Source of the DNA: Streptomyces europaeiscabiei
GTDB taxonomy: Bacteria > Actinomycetota > Actinomycetes > Streptomycetales > Streptomycetaceae
Direction of reading: 5' to 3'
DNA length: 64,000 nt
NCBI RefSeq assembly: GCF_036346855.1
Contig: NZ_CP107841.1
Location: forward strand, 1,488,001-1,552,000
Part shown: positions 44,736 to 53,757 of the stretch, piece after piece
Layout of the letters: each line of letters begins with the position of its first letter
How positions within the stretch are numbered: the stretch's first letter is position 1
Translations under genes and position numbers: made by a program
Notes under the pieces: model-generated
What the model was told of the DNA's origin: nothing
Database searches by the model: none
The model's input: only the letters and a program-made list of their open reading frames with translations

Positions 44736-45968
44736 TTGGCTGCCCCCACCCCGCCGCACGGTGTACCGGACGGCCCCGACGCCGCCCCGGTACCGCCCGA
44801 ACTGGCCAAACTGCTGCGCGACCAGTTGGAGGAGGTCGCCGACCAGGTGGAGGAGGAGGTGTGCAGACAGGTCCCGGAATACGCCTCCCGGTCGGTTGAC
44901 GGAGCGAGCCGCGCACTGCTCAGATCGGGGGTCGTGCAGGCGCTCACCCTGTTCGTCGACCACATCGCCGATCCACGCGGCCGGGGAGACTCGATCACCG
45001 CGATCTACCACGAGCTGGGGCGTGGCGAGGCGCTGGAGGGCCACAGCCTCGAAACGCTGCAGTCCGCGCTGCGGGTCGGGGGGCTGCACGCCTGGCGGCT
45101 GCTGGGCCGCACGACGGAGGAACTCGGGTTGGACTCCTCGGTCATGGCCGGGCTGGGTGAACTGGCGTTCCGGACGGTGCACGAGGTGGCCGAAGCCGCG
45201 GCGGCGGGGTACGCGGAGGGCCGGCTGCGCAGCACGGACGAGCTGGAACGGCGCCGGGGGCGGCTGCTCGCCCTGTTGCTGGGCGAAAGGCCGGTGTTGC
45301 CGGAGGCGGTGCGTGACCTGGCGCACGGCGCCCAGTGGTCCGTGCCGACGCACGTCGCGGTCGTCGTCCTCGCGGCCTCGCCCGACCGGCGGGAGGAGCG
45401 GCCGTTGGCCGCCGCCGGGGCGCTGGTGGATATGGAGTCCCGGCCACCACGGATGCTCGTGCCCGACCCGGACGGCTCGGGCGGCTTCGGCGGCCGGGCG
45501 TTCACGCTCGCGCTGCGGGGGCGGCCGGCGGCGATCGGGCCTTCGGTTCCGCTCACGGAGGCCGCCAGTTCGCTGCGCTGGGCCACCCGTGCGCTCGGGC
45601 TGATGGGGCGCGGCATCCTGCCCCGGCAGGGCGTGGTGCGCTGCGCCGACCATCTGTCGACGCTGCTGCTGCACAGCGACGAACCGATGCTCGCCCAGCT
45701 CCGGACACAAGTGCTGGCCCCGCTGGACACGGTCGCGGAGGGGCCGCGCGGCCGGCTCGCCGAAACCCTCCTGGCGTGGCTGCTCGGCGGCAGCAACGTG
45801 CCCGAGGTCGCCGCCCGCCTCCACATCCACCCGCAGACGGTCCGCTACCGCCTGCGCCAGCTGGAGAAGCTCTTCGGCGACGCCCTGCACGACCCCGGCG
45901 CGCGTCTGGACCTCATCCTCGCCCTGCGCGCGGAGGCATTGCGGGACGATGACACGTTCACCTCATAA
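44736..45968 (+). CDS. PucR/FasR-type transcriptional regulator
   Basis: 410 residues from TTG 44736, placed 6 bases after AAAGGAGGG; GTG 44703 is an alternative. The C-terminal helix-turn-helix (PEVAARLHIHPQTVRYRLRQ LEKLFG) followed by DPGARLDLILALRAE is the PucR/CdaR type. The N-terminal helical part (LRDQLEEVADQVEEEVCRQV) and middle domain match FasR-like regulators that control fatty acid synthesis in Streptomyces. In this locus it would be a lipid-responsive controller; its target sites are not known. Confidence 0.85.
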   Translation: MAAPTPPHGVPDGPDAAPVPPELAKLLRDQLEEVADQVEEEVCRQVPEYASRSVDGASRALLRSGVVQALTLFVDHIADPRGRGDSITAIYHELGRGEALEGHSLETLQSALRVGGLHAWRLLGRTTEELGLDSSVMAGLGELAFRTVHEVAEAAAAGYAEGRLRSTDELERRRGRLLALLLGERPVLPEAVRDLAHGAQWSVPTHVAVVVLAASPDRREERPLAAAGALVDMESRPPRMLVPDPDGSGGFGGRAFTLALRGRPAAIGPSVPLTEAASSLRWATRALGLMGRGILPRQGVVRCADHLSTLLLHSDEPMLAQLRTQVLAPLDTVAEGPRGRLAETLLAWLLGGSNVPEVAARLHIHPQTVRYRLRQLEKLFGDALHDPGARLDLILALRAEALRDDDTFTS

Positions 45969-46119
45969 GAATACCGACTCGCCTCGGGCGGACTCACTTC
46001 GGAACAAAAACGAGGGTGAATTCTGAATTCCCGTCCATAACACTGGGTCCGGCCAAGCGAATACCTTCGGGACGTCCTTTCCACAGGCGCACTCCGCGCC
46101 CCACCCTCAAAGGATCCCC

Positions 46120-46761
46120 ATGCGTATCCGCTTGTGCCTCGCCGCCCTCTCGCTGGCCGGCGGGGCCGGACTGGCCACCGTCTCGGCACCCACGGCCACG
46201 GCCGCGGCCTGCACGGACATCGACGTCGTCGCGGCTCGCGGCACGTTCGAGCCGGGCACGCTCGGCTTCATCGTCGGCGACCCCGTGTATTCCGCGCTGC
46301 AGAAGAAAATCGCGGGCAAATCCCTGTCCAGCTACAAGGTGAACTACCCCGCGGACCTTTCTCTCACCTCGGCCGCACAGGGCAACACGGATCTGGTGAA
46401 CCATGTCAGGAGCCAGGCCGCCTCCTGTCCGAACCAGCGTTTCATTCTCGTCGGCTATTCACAGGGCGCGAACGTCGTCGACAACTCCATCGGCATCAGC
46501 AGTGCCGGCGCGGTGGTCGGCAGCCCCATCGTGGCCACCATCCCCGCCGCGCTCGAACCCCGGGTCTTTGCGGTGCTGCTGTTCGGCAACCCCATCCGGG
46601 CCATCGGCAAGAGCGTCACCGGCACCTATCAGAGCCGCACCATCGACTTCTGCGCGGCCGGTGACCCCGTCTGCGAGAACGGCGGCGGGGACGTGGGCGC
46701 CCACCTCGGCTACCGCGCGAACGCCGATGCGGCGGCTGCCTTCGCCGCGACCAAGGTCTGA
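46120..46761 (+). CDS. Secreted cutinase-family hydrolase
   Basis: 213 residues from ATG 46120 (AAAGGA upstream). Signal peptide ends near residue 29 (TATAAAC). Cutinase features: CTDIDVVAARGTFEPGTLG, the GYSQG nucleophile S114, D182 in AAGDPVCENGGGD and H195 in GAHLGY, with four cysteines in the usual pairs. Family members cleave cutin or polyester, but mycobacterial Culp6 next to fadD32-pks13 acts as phospholipase/thioesterase on envelope lipids. The same neighbourhood here supports a lipid role; plant cutin degradation is the alternative. Confidence 0.9.
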   Translation: MRIRLCLAALSLAGGAGLATVSAPTATAAACTDIDVVAARGTFEPGTLGFIVGDPVYSALQKKIAGKSLSSYKVNYPADLSLTSAAQGNTDLVNHVRSQAASCPNQRFILVGYSQGANVVDNSIGISSAGAVVGSPIVATIPAALEPRVFAVLLFGNPIRAIGKSVTGTYQSRTIDFCAAGDPVCENGGGDVGAHLGYRANADAAAAFAATKV

Positions 46762-46782
46762 CCCCACGCACGCACCAGGGCG

Positions 46783-46811
46783 AAGGGCCCGGGAGATCCT
46801 CCCGGGCCCTT
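46783..46811. terminator. Bidirectional terminator after the cutinase
   Basis: AAGGGCCCGGGAG-ATC-CTCCCGGGCCCTT, a perfect 13-bp stem with 3-base loop, 21 bases after the cutinase stop and 18 before the convergent hydrolase stop. Closes the locus on this side. Confidence 0.8.
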
Positions 46812-46829
46812 CTTCCATGGGGGCGATGG

Positions 46830-48560
46830 CTACTCGGGGTCCCGCGCGAACCCGGTCAGGCTCGTGGAGACCGGCTCGGGACGGCCGTTGTTCTGGGTGG
46901 GCGCGGCGGTCAGTACGTCCAGGTGCTGGTAGCCGTCGGCGACCACGGGGTCGAGATCGGCCGGGACCCGGCCCGCCAGCAGCCCGTCGCCCGCGAGCAC
47001 GGTGAGCGTCGGGTTGGCGGTGAGCCCCGCCGGGTGGACGACGAGCCGCTTCACCTGGGGTGACGTGGCCAGTTGGAGGTCGGTGACCAGCTTGGTCGGG
47101 AAATACTGCTCGGTGAAGTCCAGCGGCTGCTGGGCCATGCTGCGGGCCAGCTCCTGGATGTCGGTGACCTCCTTGCCCGCGTCGGTGAACGGGGTCCCGT
47201 CGGCCGACCGGTACCCGGGGTCGTCGGCATCGCCCACGCGGTCGTAGTTCCGCCAGGTGTAGAGCGGGCCGCCCGGCCGGTCGGGGATGGCCTTGTACTC
47301 ACTGCCGAACAGCGCCGGTTGCTCCTCGCCCCCGTTGGCGACGGGGAAGTTCTTGTCGACGACCGGCCCGCCATCGAAGAAGCCCACGCTGCTCTGCAGA
47401 AACGCAAGCGGTACGGAGTGGTCGTCCATCAGCGCGCCGAGGATCGCCTCGTTGGTGAGCCGGAAGTCCCTCACCGCCGGTGAGCCGGACAGGAAGGTGG
47501 CAGTGTCCTCGGAGAACAGGAAGCGGTTGCTGACCTCGATGTTGGTGTTGCGGGGCAGATGGTCCGGCAGGGTGGCCTCGCCGTCCGGGTCCTGCAGCGC
47601 GCCCAGGCCGGCGATGGCCAGCAGAGTCATCATCTCGGGGTTGAGGAGCACCGGCGCGGACAGCGAGCGCGGCAGCAGTCCGCTGTCGAGCCCGGCCTGC
47701 ACGGCGCCGTGACCGAGGCCCACGTCGGGCAGGTTGGTGTCGTCCGGGATGCTGCCGCTCAGATCGGCGAGCGAGGTGGAGACGGTGGTGTCGAGGGCGA
47801 AGTGGCCGGCGCACTGGTTGTACCCGGCGTCCGCCGTGGTGGACCGGTCGCCGTCGAAGTCGGCGGTCGCGAAGTACCCGGTGATGACACCGCCCAGGGA
47901 GTGCCCGCCGCACAGCACCTTCTCCTTGCGCACCCGCTGGTCGGGCAGCTCGGCGGTGAGCAGGTCGTACTGGTCGCGGACGGTTCGCTCGATGCCGAGC
48001 CTCGCCATCCAGCCCAGGTCCGCGTTGCCGACGAACCCGTCGAAGGTGCGGCCCGCGACCTGCTTGTCACGGTAGTAGTAGTCGACGGCCGTGTGCTGGT
48101 CGCCGGAGGCCACCCCGGTGCGGTCCTCCAGGCAGTTGGAGCGCCGGTCCAGGGCCCAGAACTCGATGTGCCGGCCCTGTGCGGCGGCGCGGGCGACGGT
48201 GTTGCGGGCAACGCTGTCGAAGGCTCCGGCGCCTTCGAGGATGCCCGGCTGGGCGACGAGGATCCGGTCGGCGTCGGCCGAGGCCGCCGGCCCGTCGGCG
48301 GACCGGTAGCGCAGGTACGACAGCCAGTCGCACGCCGCCGGCCGCGCCCCGAAGGACGCCGGCAGTGGCGCCCTCACCCGCACCACCGTCTCGGTCACCC
48401 CGCCGACCGGGCTCGTCGACGCCACGGCGGTCTCGGTCCGCGCCTCCCCGCCCCGGGCGTCCGGGGCGGCCCCGGCCAGCGCCCCGACGGTCAGCAGCAC
48501 CGCCGGCGCGACACCTCTCAGCGCCCTGAGGGTCTTCCCTTTCCTGCGACTCGTGTTCAT
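46830..48560 (-). CDS. Secreted alpha/beta hydrolase (lipase-like)
   Basis: 576 residues from ATG 48560 (MNTSRRKGKTLRALRGVAPA); signal peptide to about residue 38 (LAGAAPDARG). The serine elbow is KVLCGGHSLGGVITGYFA. RPAACDWLSYLRYRSADG and LDRRSNCLEDRTGVASGDQH are conserved in a family of large actinomycete secreted hydrolases without assigned activity. The C-terminal histidine is probably in VADGYQHLDVLTAAPTQNN. Together with the cutinase across the terminator it makes a small cluster of secreted esterases. Confidence 0.78.
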   Translation of the reverse strand: MNTSRRKGKTLRALRGVAPAVLLTVGALAGAAPDARGGEARTETAVASTSPVGGVTETVVRVRAPLPASFGARPAACDWLSYLRYRSADGPAASADADRILVAQPGILEGAGAFDSVARNTVARAAAQGRHIEFWALDRRSNCLEDRTGVASGDQHTAVDYYYRDKQVAGRTFDGFVGNADLGWMARLGIERTVRDQYDLLTAELPDQRVRKEKVLCGGHSLGGVITGYFATADFDGDRSTTADAGYNQCAGHFALDTTVSTSLADLSGSIPDDTNLPDVGLGHGAVQAGLDSGLLPRSLSAPVLLNPEMMTLLAIAGLGALQDPDGEATLPDHLPRNTNIEVSNRFLFSEDTATFLSGSPAVRDFRLTNEAILGALMDDHSVPLAFLQSSVGFFDGGPVVDKNFPVANGGEEQPALFGSEYKAIPDRPGGPLYTWRNYDRVGDADDPGYRSADGTPFTDAGKEVTDIQELARSMAQQPLDFTEQYFPTKLVTDLQLATSPQVKRLVVHPAGLTANPTLTVLAGDGLLAGRVPADLDPVVADGYQHLDVLTAAPTQNNGRPEPVSTSLTGFARDPE

Positions 48561-48670
48561 GTGGGGACGGTAGGACCGCGACAACGGCCCCACCGCCCCA
48601 TGCTCACAACAACGCAGCTACCGTCGGCACCTTTGTCACCAGGCTCCAACTCACTGTTCCACAGCCATGG

Positions 48671-49273
48671 TTACAGCCCGTCGCTCACCATCGCGGCGAC
48701 GATCCGGACGTGCCGGTCGGCCGCCGTGCCGGAGAACTCGTTGTCGTAGTTCAGTCCGTACGGCCAGAAGTGGCCACCGCCGGTGGAGATCTTCGCGCTC
48801 GACCCGTCGTACTGCCGGACGAGCGCCGTGGCCCGCGCACCGGTCCACGTACCGCTGCCGCCCAGTCGCGACCAGCCCGAACTGGTGCCCACGCCTATGG
48901 TGTGCGCGATCTCGTGCAGCGCGGTCCGCTCGTTCATGTAGCTGCGGTTGCTGCCGAAGCGGATGGTCCCGTTGATGTTCCCGTCGGCGGTGGGGACGCC
49001 GGGCTCGTAGCGGACGGTGATGTTCTTCCCCAGGTCGCTGAGGTTGTTGTACCGGGCGATCGCGGCGTTCATGGCCGATGTGATGAGGTTGTACGCCGTC
49101 TGCTGGTCCTGCGTCGGGTTGCTCGCCCGTACGAGGGTCCACGTGATGGTGGCCGCCGCGGCCTGCTCCCGGGGTACGGGCGCGGCCTGCGGTGCGGCGT
49201 GCGCGACACCGGGTCCGGCGAGCAACGCGGCCGCCAGCGCGGCCACGACCACCTTCTTGCGCGGTGAGTTCAT
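48671..49273 (-). CDS. Small secreted zinc metalloprotease
   Basis: 200 residues from ATG 49273 (GCAGGAGAG upstream). Signal peptide to about residue 27 (LLAGPGVAHAAP). The zinc motif HEIAHTIGVG gives H-E-x-x-H with a downstream Gly; the third ligand is probably the histidine in GGGHFWPYGLNYDNEFS. The compact size and the LHEIAHTIGVGTSSGWSRL context match small Streptomyces metzincin-like secreted proteins often followed by lectin domains elsewhere. Role probably in extracellular protein use. Confidence 0.78.
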   Translation of the reverse strand: MNSPRKKVVVAALAAALLAGPGVAHAAPQAAPVPREQAAAATITWTLVRASNPTQDQQTAYNLITSAMNAAIARYNNLSDLGKNITVRYEPGVPTADGNINGTIRFGSNRSYMNERTALHEIAHTIGVGTSSGWSRLGGSGTWTGARATALVRQYDGSSAKISTGGGHFWPYGLNYDNEFSGTAADRHVRIVAAMVSDGL

Positions 49274-49293
49274 CGGGGTCTCTCCTGCGTTTC

Positions 49294-49329
49294 GTGGGGG
49301 GTGTGGGGGGTGTGGGGGGTGTGGGGGAT
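49294..49329 (+). repeat. 9-bp tandem repeat (GTGGGGGGT), 4 copies
   Basis: Between the metalloprotease start and the pectate lyase stop; last copy diverged. G-runs of six could form a quadruplex on the plus strand. Non-coding. Confidence 0.85.
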
Positions 49330-49331
49330 GC

Positions 49332-50324
49332 TCAGGCACCGATCCTTCCGGTGCCTGCCCCGGCCCGTACGAGGGCCGGGACGTTCGCGGCGGGGTCCAG
49401 CGTGTAGGAGTAGTAGGTGCGCGGCTCGGTCACCGTGCCGTTGGTCTCGCAGGTGCCGGACCCTGCGAAGTGGTTGTTCCGCTGGACCAGCCGGCCCGGC
49501 CCGGAGGCGTCGTAACCACTCGCGGAGTAGCACGGGTTGGGGACCCCCTCGAAGTGGTTGCCCTCGACCACGACGCCCGCGTTCATGGTCGAGGCGACGC
49601 CGTAGACGGCGTTCCCCTTGTAGTAGTTGTTGTAGACGTGCACCGGTTCGCCGAAGCGGACCCGAGGGTGCCGTTGCCGTGAGCCGTCGAAGAAGTTGTG
49701 GTGGATCGAGACCTTCAACTTCCCCGCGTCCTGGCTGCCGTTGCCGTCGGAGTGGCCGAGCAGCATGCTCTTGTCGGTCTTGTTGAACCAGTTCCAGGAC
49801 ACGGTGACGTACTCGGCGCCGCGCACGACGTCGACGGCCCCGTCGAGGGGCGCCACGAACTCGTTGTGGTCGATCCAGATGTGGTGGGACCCCTGGCCGA
49901 CGTTGACGGCGTCGTCCTCGGCGCCCGTGAACCTGATGTTCCGCACGATGACGTTGTACGAGCGGTAGAAGTCCAGCCCGCCGCCGTTGACGACGGCCGA
50001 GGAGCCGACGCCGACGATCGTCTTGTGGGGCCGGACGCCCTGCTTGCTGGTGATGTCGACGGTGCCCTGCACCCGGATGACGAGCGGGCCCACCGTGTCG
50101 ATGTACTCCAGGAACTGCTCGGTGGTGGTGGCGGTCACGGTCGCGCCACCCGCTCCCCCGGTGGTGCCGTTCTGCCCGAGCGCGTCGACGGCGGCGAAAC
50201 CGGTGGGGGACGTCTCCGCCCGGGGTGCCGCTTCCGTGCCGGCGACGGTATCCGCCTCGACGGGCGCGGTCGCGCCGAGCAGCAGGGCGAGCGTGAGCGC
50301 GGGGACTGTACGTAACGACCTCAT
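49332..50324 (-). CDS. Secreted pectate lyase, PL1
   Basis: 330 residues from ATG 50324 (MRSLRTVPALTLALLLGATA); signal ends about residue 25. The parallel beta-helix shows PL1 motifs: VNVGQGSHHIWIDHNEFVAP with calcium-binding aspartates, VDVVRGAEYVTVSWNWFNKT, and the catalytic arginine in RQRHPRVRFGEPVHVYNNYY. It cleaves polygalacturonate by calcium-dependent beta-elimination. Divergent from the GH30 galactanase with a shared palindrome between, so both probably respond to pectin fragments. Confidence 0.92.
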   Translation of the reverse strand: MRSLRTVPALTLALLLGATAPVEADTVAGTEAAPRAETSPTGFAAVDALGQNGTTGGAGGATVTATTTEQFLEYIDTVGPLVIRVQGTVDITSKQGVRPHKTIVGVGSSAVVNGGGLDFYRSYNVIVRNIRFTGAEDDAVNVGQGSHHIWIDHNEFVAPLDGAVDVVRGAEYVTVSWNWFNKTDKSMLLGHSDGNGSQDAGKLKVSIHHNFFDGSRQRHPRVRFGEPVHVYNNYYKGNAVYGVASTMNAGVVVEGNHFEGVPNPCYSASGYDASGPGRLVQRNNHFAGSGTCETNGTVTEPRTYYSYTLDPAANVPALVRAGAGTGRIGA

Positions 50325-50415
50325 GTGGTCTCTCCCGGGACGAGTGGGGGACGTTCCTGGGCCGTGCCGATCGGTCGTGCGAATCCGTCGTGCGAATCCA
50401 TGCGCACAAGGACTA

Positions 50416-50427
50416 GAAAGCGCTTTC
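50416..50427. promoter_or_regulatory. LacI-type operator between the pectate lyase and the galactanase
   Basis: GAAAGCGCTTTC, a perfect 12-bp palindrome with the central CG typical of LacI-family repressor sites, 92 bases upstream of the lyase and 78 upstream of the galactanase. Different from the CebR box, so another repressor is expected. Confidence 0.6.
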
Positions 50428-50504
50428 AGTTTCCTGAATGCTAAGCACGTGTTTTGGCCATGTCAACGGAATCGCGTTCGTCTCGTGTTGTGGAAGGGAG
50501 TGTC

Positions 50505-53500
50505 GTGACCCCACGACATCGCATCGTCAGGGCATTGGCGCCCATGGTCCCCCTGGTGCTCGGCGCCGGCCTGATGTCCGCCCCGCCGGCAACCGCGGAC
50601 GCGACGGTCTCGGCGGCGCAGAACGCCGTCACCGTACGGATCGACCCGTCGTACCAGCAGCAGGAGTTCGAGGGTTGGGGCACGAGCCTCGTCTGGTTCG
50701 CCAACGCCACGGGCAACTACCCGGAGCCCATCCGAAGACGGCTCGTCGACATGCTGTTCGGTGAGGACGGGCTCAATCTCAATATCGCGCGCTACAACAT
50801 CGGCGGCGGCAACGCCCCGGACGTCCGCAAGGACTACATGAAGGCCGGCGCGACGATGGACGGCTTCTGGAAGGCCCCCGAGGGCACCACCCGGCAGGAC
50901 ATGGAGTGGTGGGACCCCGAGAACCCGGACCACTGGGACTGGGACGCCGACTCCGGCCAACGCTGGTGGGTGGACCAGGTCAAGGACAAGATCACCAAGT
51001 GGGAGGCGTTCAGCAACTCACCGCCCTGGTTCCAGACCGTCAACGGCTATGTCTCCGGCGGTTTCGACGCGAACACCGACCAGATCCGAGCGGACCGCGT
51101 CGACGAGTTCGCCGCCTATCTGGTGCGTGTGACCGAGGAGATGGAGAAGCGGCACGGCATCGACTTCGACACCATCGCCCCGCTGAACGAGCCCAACACC
51201 AACTACTGGGGCACCCAGATCGGTGCCAACGGCCAGCCCACCGGCGGCCGTCAGGAAGGCGCGCACGCGGGCCCGGCGCTCCAGCAGAAGGTTCTTCTCG
51301 CGCTCGACAAGGCGCTCCAGGGAGCCGCGACCGACGCCGAGATCTCGGCGATGGACGAGACCAACCCCACGATCTTCACCCAGAACTGGAACGCGTACGA
51401 CGCCGCCGCGCGGGCGGCCGTCCCCCAGCTGAACGTGCACACCTACGGCACCGGCATGCGCACCAGCGCGCGTGACATCGCCAAGGGCGCGGACAAGAAG
51501 CTCTGGATGAGCGAGGTCGAGGGCACCTGGGGCACCGGCAGCGACTTCACGAGCATGGAGCCGGGCCTCGGCATCGCCACCCGCATGGTGGACGACATGC
51601 GTGAACTGGAGCCCTCCGCCTGGGTGTTCTGGCAGCCCGTCGAGGACTCCATTCCGCAGGCCGCGGCGGGCAAGAACTGGGGCAGCATCCACGTCCCGTT
51701 CAACTGCACGGCCACGGACACCCTGGAGACCTGCCCGATCCGGGCCAACTCCAAGTTCCACACCATCCGGAACTTCACCCACCACATCCGCCCCGGCGAC
51801 CACTTCGTGAAGGTCGACGACCCGTCCAGCGTCGCCGCCGTCAGGAAGTCCGGCCGTTCGGCCACCGTGGTCCATGTGAACAGCGGTACCACCGCCCGTT
51901 CCGTCACCCTCGACCTCTCGCGCTTTCGCAAGGTCGCCTCCGACGCCACCGTCACCCCCGTCGTGACGAGCGCCGACGGCGCCCTCGTCAAGGGCACCCC
52001 GGTCCCGGTGACCGACCTCTCGGCCACCCTCGACGTCCCCGCCAAGTCCGTCACCACGTTCCTGGTCGAGGGCGTCCGCGGTGCGGCGAAGGACGCCTCC
52101 CTCGTCCAGCCCGACCACGTCTACCGCCTCCAGGGCACGCAGAGCGGCAAGTCGCTCACCCCGTCGGAGGACGGCACCGGCGTCGTCCTGCGCACGAACG
52201 ACGCCGCGAGCGTGCGGCAGTTGTGGGCGGTGAAGCAGCTGACCCCCGGCACCGACAACCGCGAGCGCTACGCCCTGACCAACGCGGGCACCGGCAAGCG
52301 GCTCGCCGTGCGCGACAACCAGGCCGTCCTCGACGACCCGGCCGACGGCGAGGTCCCGGCGGCCGCGCAGTGGGTCATGTCGACCACCGGCGACGGCAGT
52401 TGGACGTTCGTGAACGCCGCCACCGGCCGTCTCCTCGACGTCACCGGGCAGTCGTCGGCGGACGGCGCCAAGGTGTCGACGTACACCCCGACCTCGGCGA
52501 ACAACCAGCTCTGGGCGGTGCGGGACGAGACCGTGCAGAGCACCGAGCCGGCCGAGGCGTTCACCGTCCCGGATGTGCGGCCGAAGCTTCCGGAGACGGT
52601 GACTCCGGTGTTCCCGGACGGTGCCCGTGGCTCCCTGCCCGTGGAATGGAACCTGCCGGCGGACCGTAAGTGGCGCAAGCCCGGGACCGTACGCGTCAAG
52701 GGTGAGGCGACCGATGTCCTCGGCCGGAAGATCCCCGCGGAGGCCCTCGTCACCGTCGACACGATCACCTCGACCGCCCCGGGCCGCGCCAAGACCTACG
52801 AGGGCGGCGAGCCCGCACTCCCGACGACGGTGGTCGGCATCGGCCGGCACGGCGGCCGGACCAGCCTCCCGGTGACCTGGGACGCGGCACCCGACGGGGC
52901 GTTCGACAAGACCGGCGTCGTGACCCTGTCCGGTACGGCGGAGGTGGTCGACGGCTCCACGGTCGACGCGACCGTACGCGTCCAGGTCACCGAAGCCGCG
53001 GAGACCAACATCGCGCCCGACACGGGCGTCTCCGTCGCCGCCACCTTCACCGAGAGCGGTTACTCCGCCGAGCGGCTGCGCAACGGCAACACCGCCGAGA
53101 AGGCCTGGTCCAACTGGAAGTCGGGCACCAAGAACCCGTCCGACACGATCACCTTCGGCCTCCCGAAGGCCCGCGACCTCAACCGGATCGTCGCCCACTT
53201 CCACCGGGACGGGACCAACGTCTCCTTCCCCCAGAGCCTGAAGGTGCAGGTCCAGGCCACCGCGAACGGTCCGTGGACCGACGCGGGCGGTTCCGTCGCG
53301 GTCGGCACGGAGGGCACACCGGTGATCGACGTCCCGCTCGACGCGGGCCCGGTGACCGGAGTGCGCGTGGTCATGACCGCGCGTCAGGGCGGCTACATCA
53401 CCATGGGTGAGATCGAGGTGTACGCCAAGACACCGGGCGTCTCCTCGGACGCCGCCGCCTCCTCCGTCGAGGTGGCCGGCAAGCCGATCGGCTCCTTCGA

Positions 53501-53705
53501 CCCCGACACCACCGCCTACCGGGTCGTCACCGACGACCCGGCCCGAGCGGAGGTCACGGCGACGGCGCGCGACCCGTACGCGACCGTCACCGTGGACCGT
53601 GACGACGAGGCCGACGGTTCCGGCCGGATCTCGGCCGTCGTCACCGTGCGCAGCGAGGACGGTTCGCAGACCCGGAAGTACCGGATCGAGCTGGTGCGAG
53701 GCTGA
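50505..53705 (+). CDS. Secreted GH30 (subfamily 5-like) endo-beta-1,6-galactanase, multidomain
   Basis: 1066 residues from GTG 50505 (GGAAGGGAG upstream; MTPRHRIVRALAPMVPLVLG). Catalytic domain 35-530: FEGWGTSLVWFANATGNYPE, ARYNIGGGN, acid/base Glu in IAPLNEPNTNYWG and nucleophile Glu in KLWMSEVEGTWG. A ricin B-type lectin follows (YRLQGTQSGKSLTPSEDGTG; QSSADGAKVSTYTPTSANNQ), then two bacterial Ig-like domains, an F5/8C discoidin domain (ETNIAPDTGVSVAATFTESG) and a C-terminal cadherin-like strand set. GH30_5 cuts beta-1,6-galactan side chains of arabinogalactan and pectin, matching the neighbouring lyase. Confidence 0.9.
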   Translation: MTPRHRIVRALAPMVPLVLGAGLMSAPPATADATVSAAQNAVTVRIDPSYQQQEFEGWGTSLVWFANATGNYPEPIRRRLVDMLFGEDGLNLNIARYNIGGGNAPDVRKDYMKAGATMDGFWKAPEGTTRQDMEWWDPENPDHWDWDADSGQRWWVDQVKDKITKWEAFSNSPPWFQTVNGYVSGGFDANTDQIRADRVDEFAAYLVRVTEEMEKRHGIDFDTIAPLNEPNTNYWGTQIGANGQPTGGRQEGAHAGPALQQKVLLALDKALQGAATDAEISAMDETNPTIFTQNWNAYDAAARAAVPQLNVHTYGTGMRTSARDIAKGADKKLWMSEVEGTWGTGSDFTSMEPGLGIATRMVDDMRELEPSAWVFWQPVEDSIPQAAAGKNWGSIHVPFNCTATDTLETCPIRANSKFHTIRNFTHHIRPGDHFVKVDDPSSVAAVRKSGRSATVVHVNSGTTARSVTLDLSRFRKVASDATVTPVVTSADGALVKGTPVPVTDLSATLDVPAKSVTTFLVEGVRGAAKDASLVQPDHVYRLQGTQSGKSLTPSEDGTGVVLRTNDAASVRQLWAVKQLTPGTDNRERYALTNAGTGKRLAVRDNQAVLDDPADGEVPAAAQWVMSTTGDGSWTFVNAATGRLLDVTGQSSADGAKVSTYTPTSANNQLWAVRDETVQSTEPAEAFTVPDVRPKLPETVTPVFPDGARGSLPVEWNLPADRKWRKPGTVRVKGEATDVLGRKIPAEALVTVDTITSTAPGRAKTYEGGEPALPTTVVGIGRHGGRTSLPVTWDAAPDGAFDKTGVVTLSGTAEVVDGSTVDATVRVQVTEAAETNIAPDTGVSVAATFTESGYSAERLRNGNTAEKAWSNWKSGTKNPSDTITFGLPKARDLNRIVAHFHRDGTNVSFPQSLKVQVQATANGPWTDAGGSVAVGTEGTPVIDVPLDAGPVTGVRVVMTARQGGYITMGEIEVYAKTPGVSSDAAASSVEVAGKPIGSFDPDTTAYRVVTDDPARAEVTATARDPYATVTVDRDDEADGSGRISAVVTVRSEDGSQTRKYRIELVRG

Positions 53706-53710
53706 AGCGA

Positions 53711-53740
53711 CCGGCGGGGACCGGTGACGGTCCCCGCCGG
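53711..53740. terminator. Bidirectional terminator between GH30 and GH5 genes
   Basis: CCGGCGGGGACC-GGTGAC-GGTCCCCGCCGG, a perfect 12-bp stem with 6-base loop, 6 bases after the galactanase stop and 18 before the convergent mannanase stop. Confidence 0.8.
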
Positions 53741-53757
53741 CCGGCGCGCGTCCCGGG

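Noticed and set aside
35541..46811. Mycolate-like locus as recent transfer from Mycobacterium
   Set aside because: Base composition, codon use and start/ribosome-site style look the same as neighbouring Streptomyces-like genes, and no mobile-element ends flank it. Recent transfer is not supported by eye.
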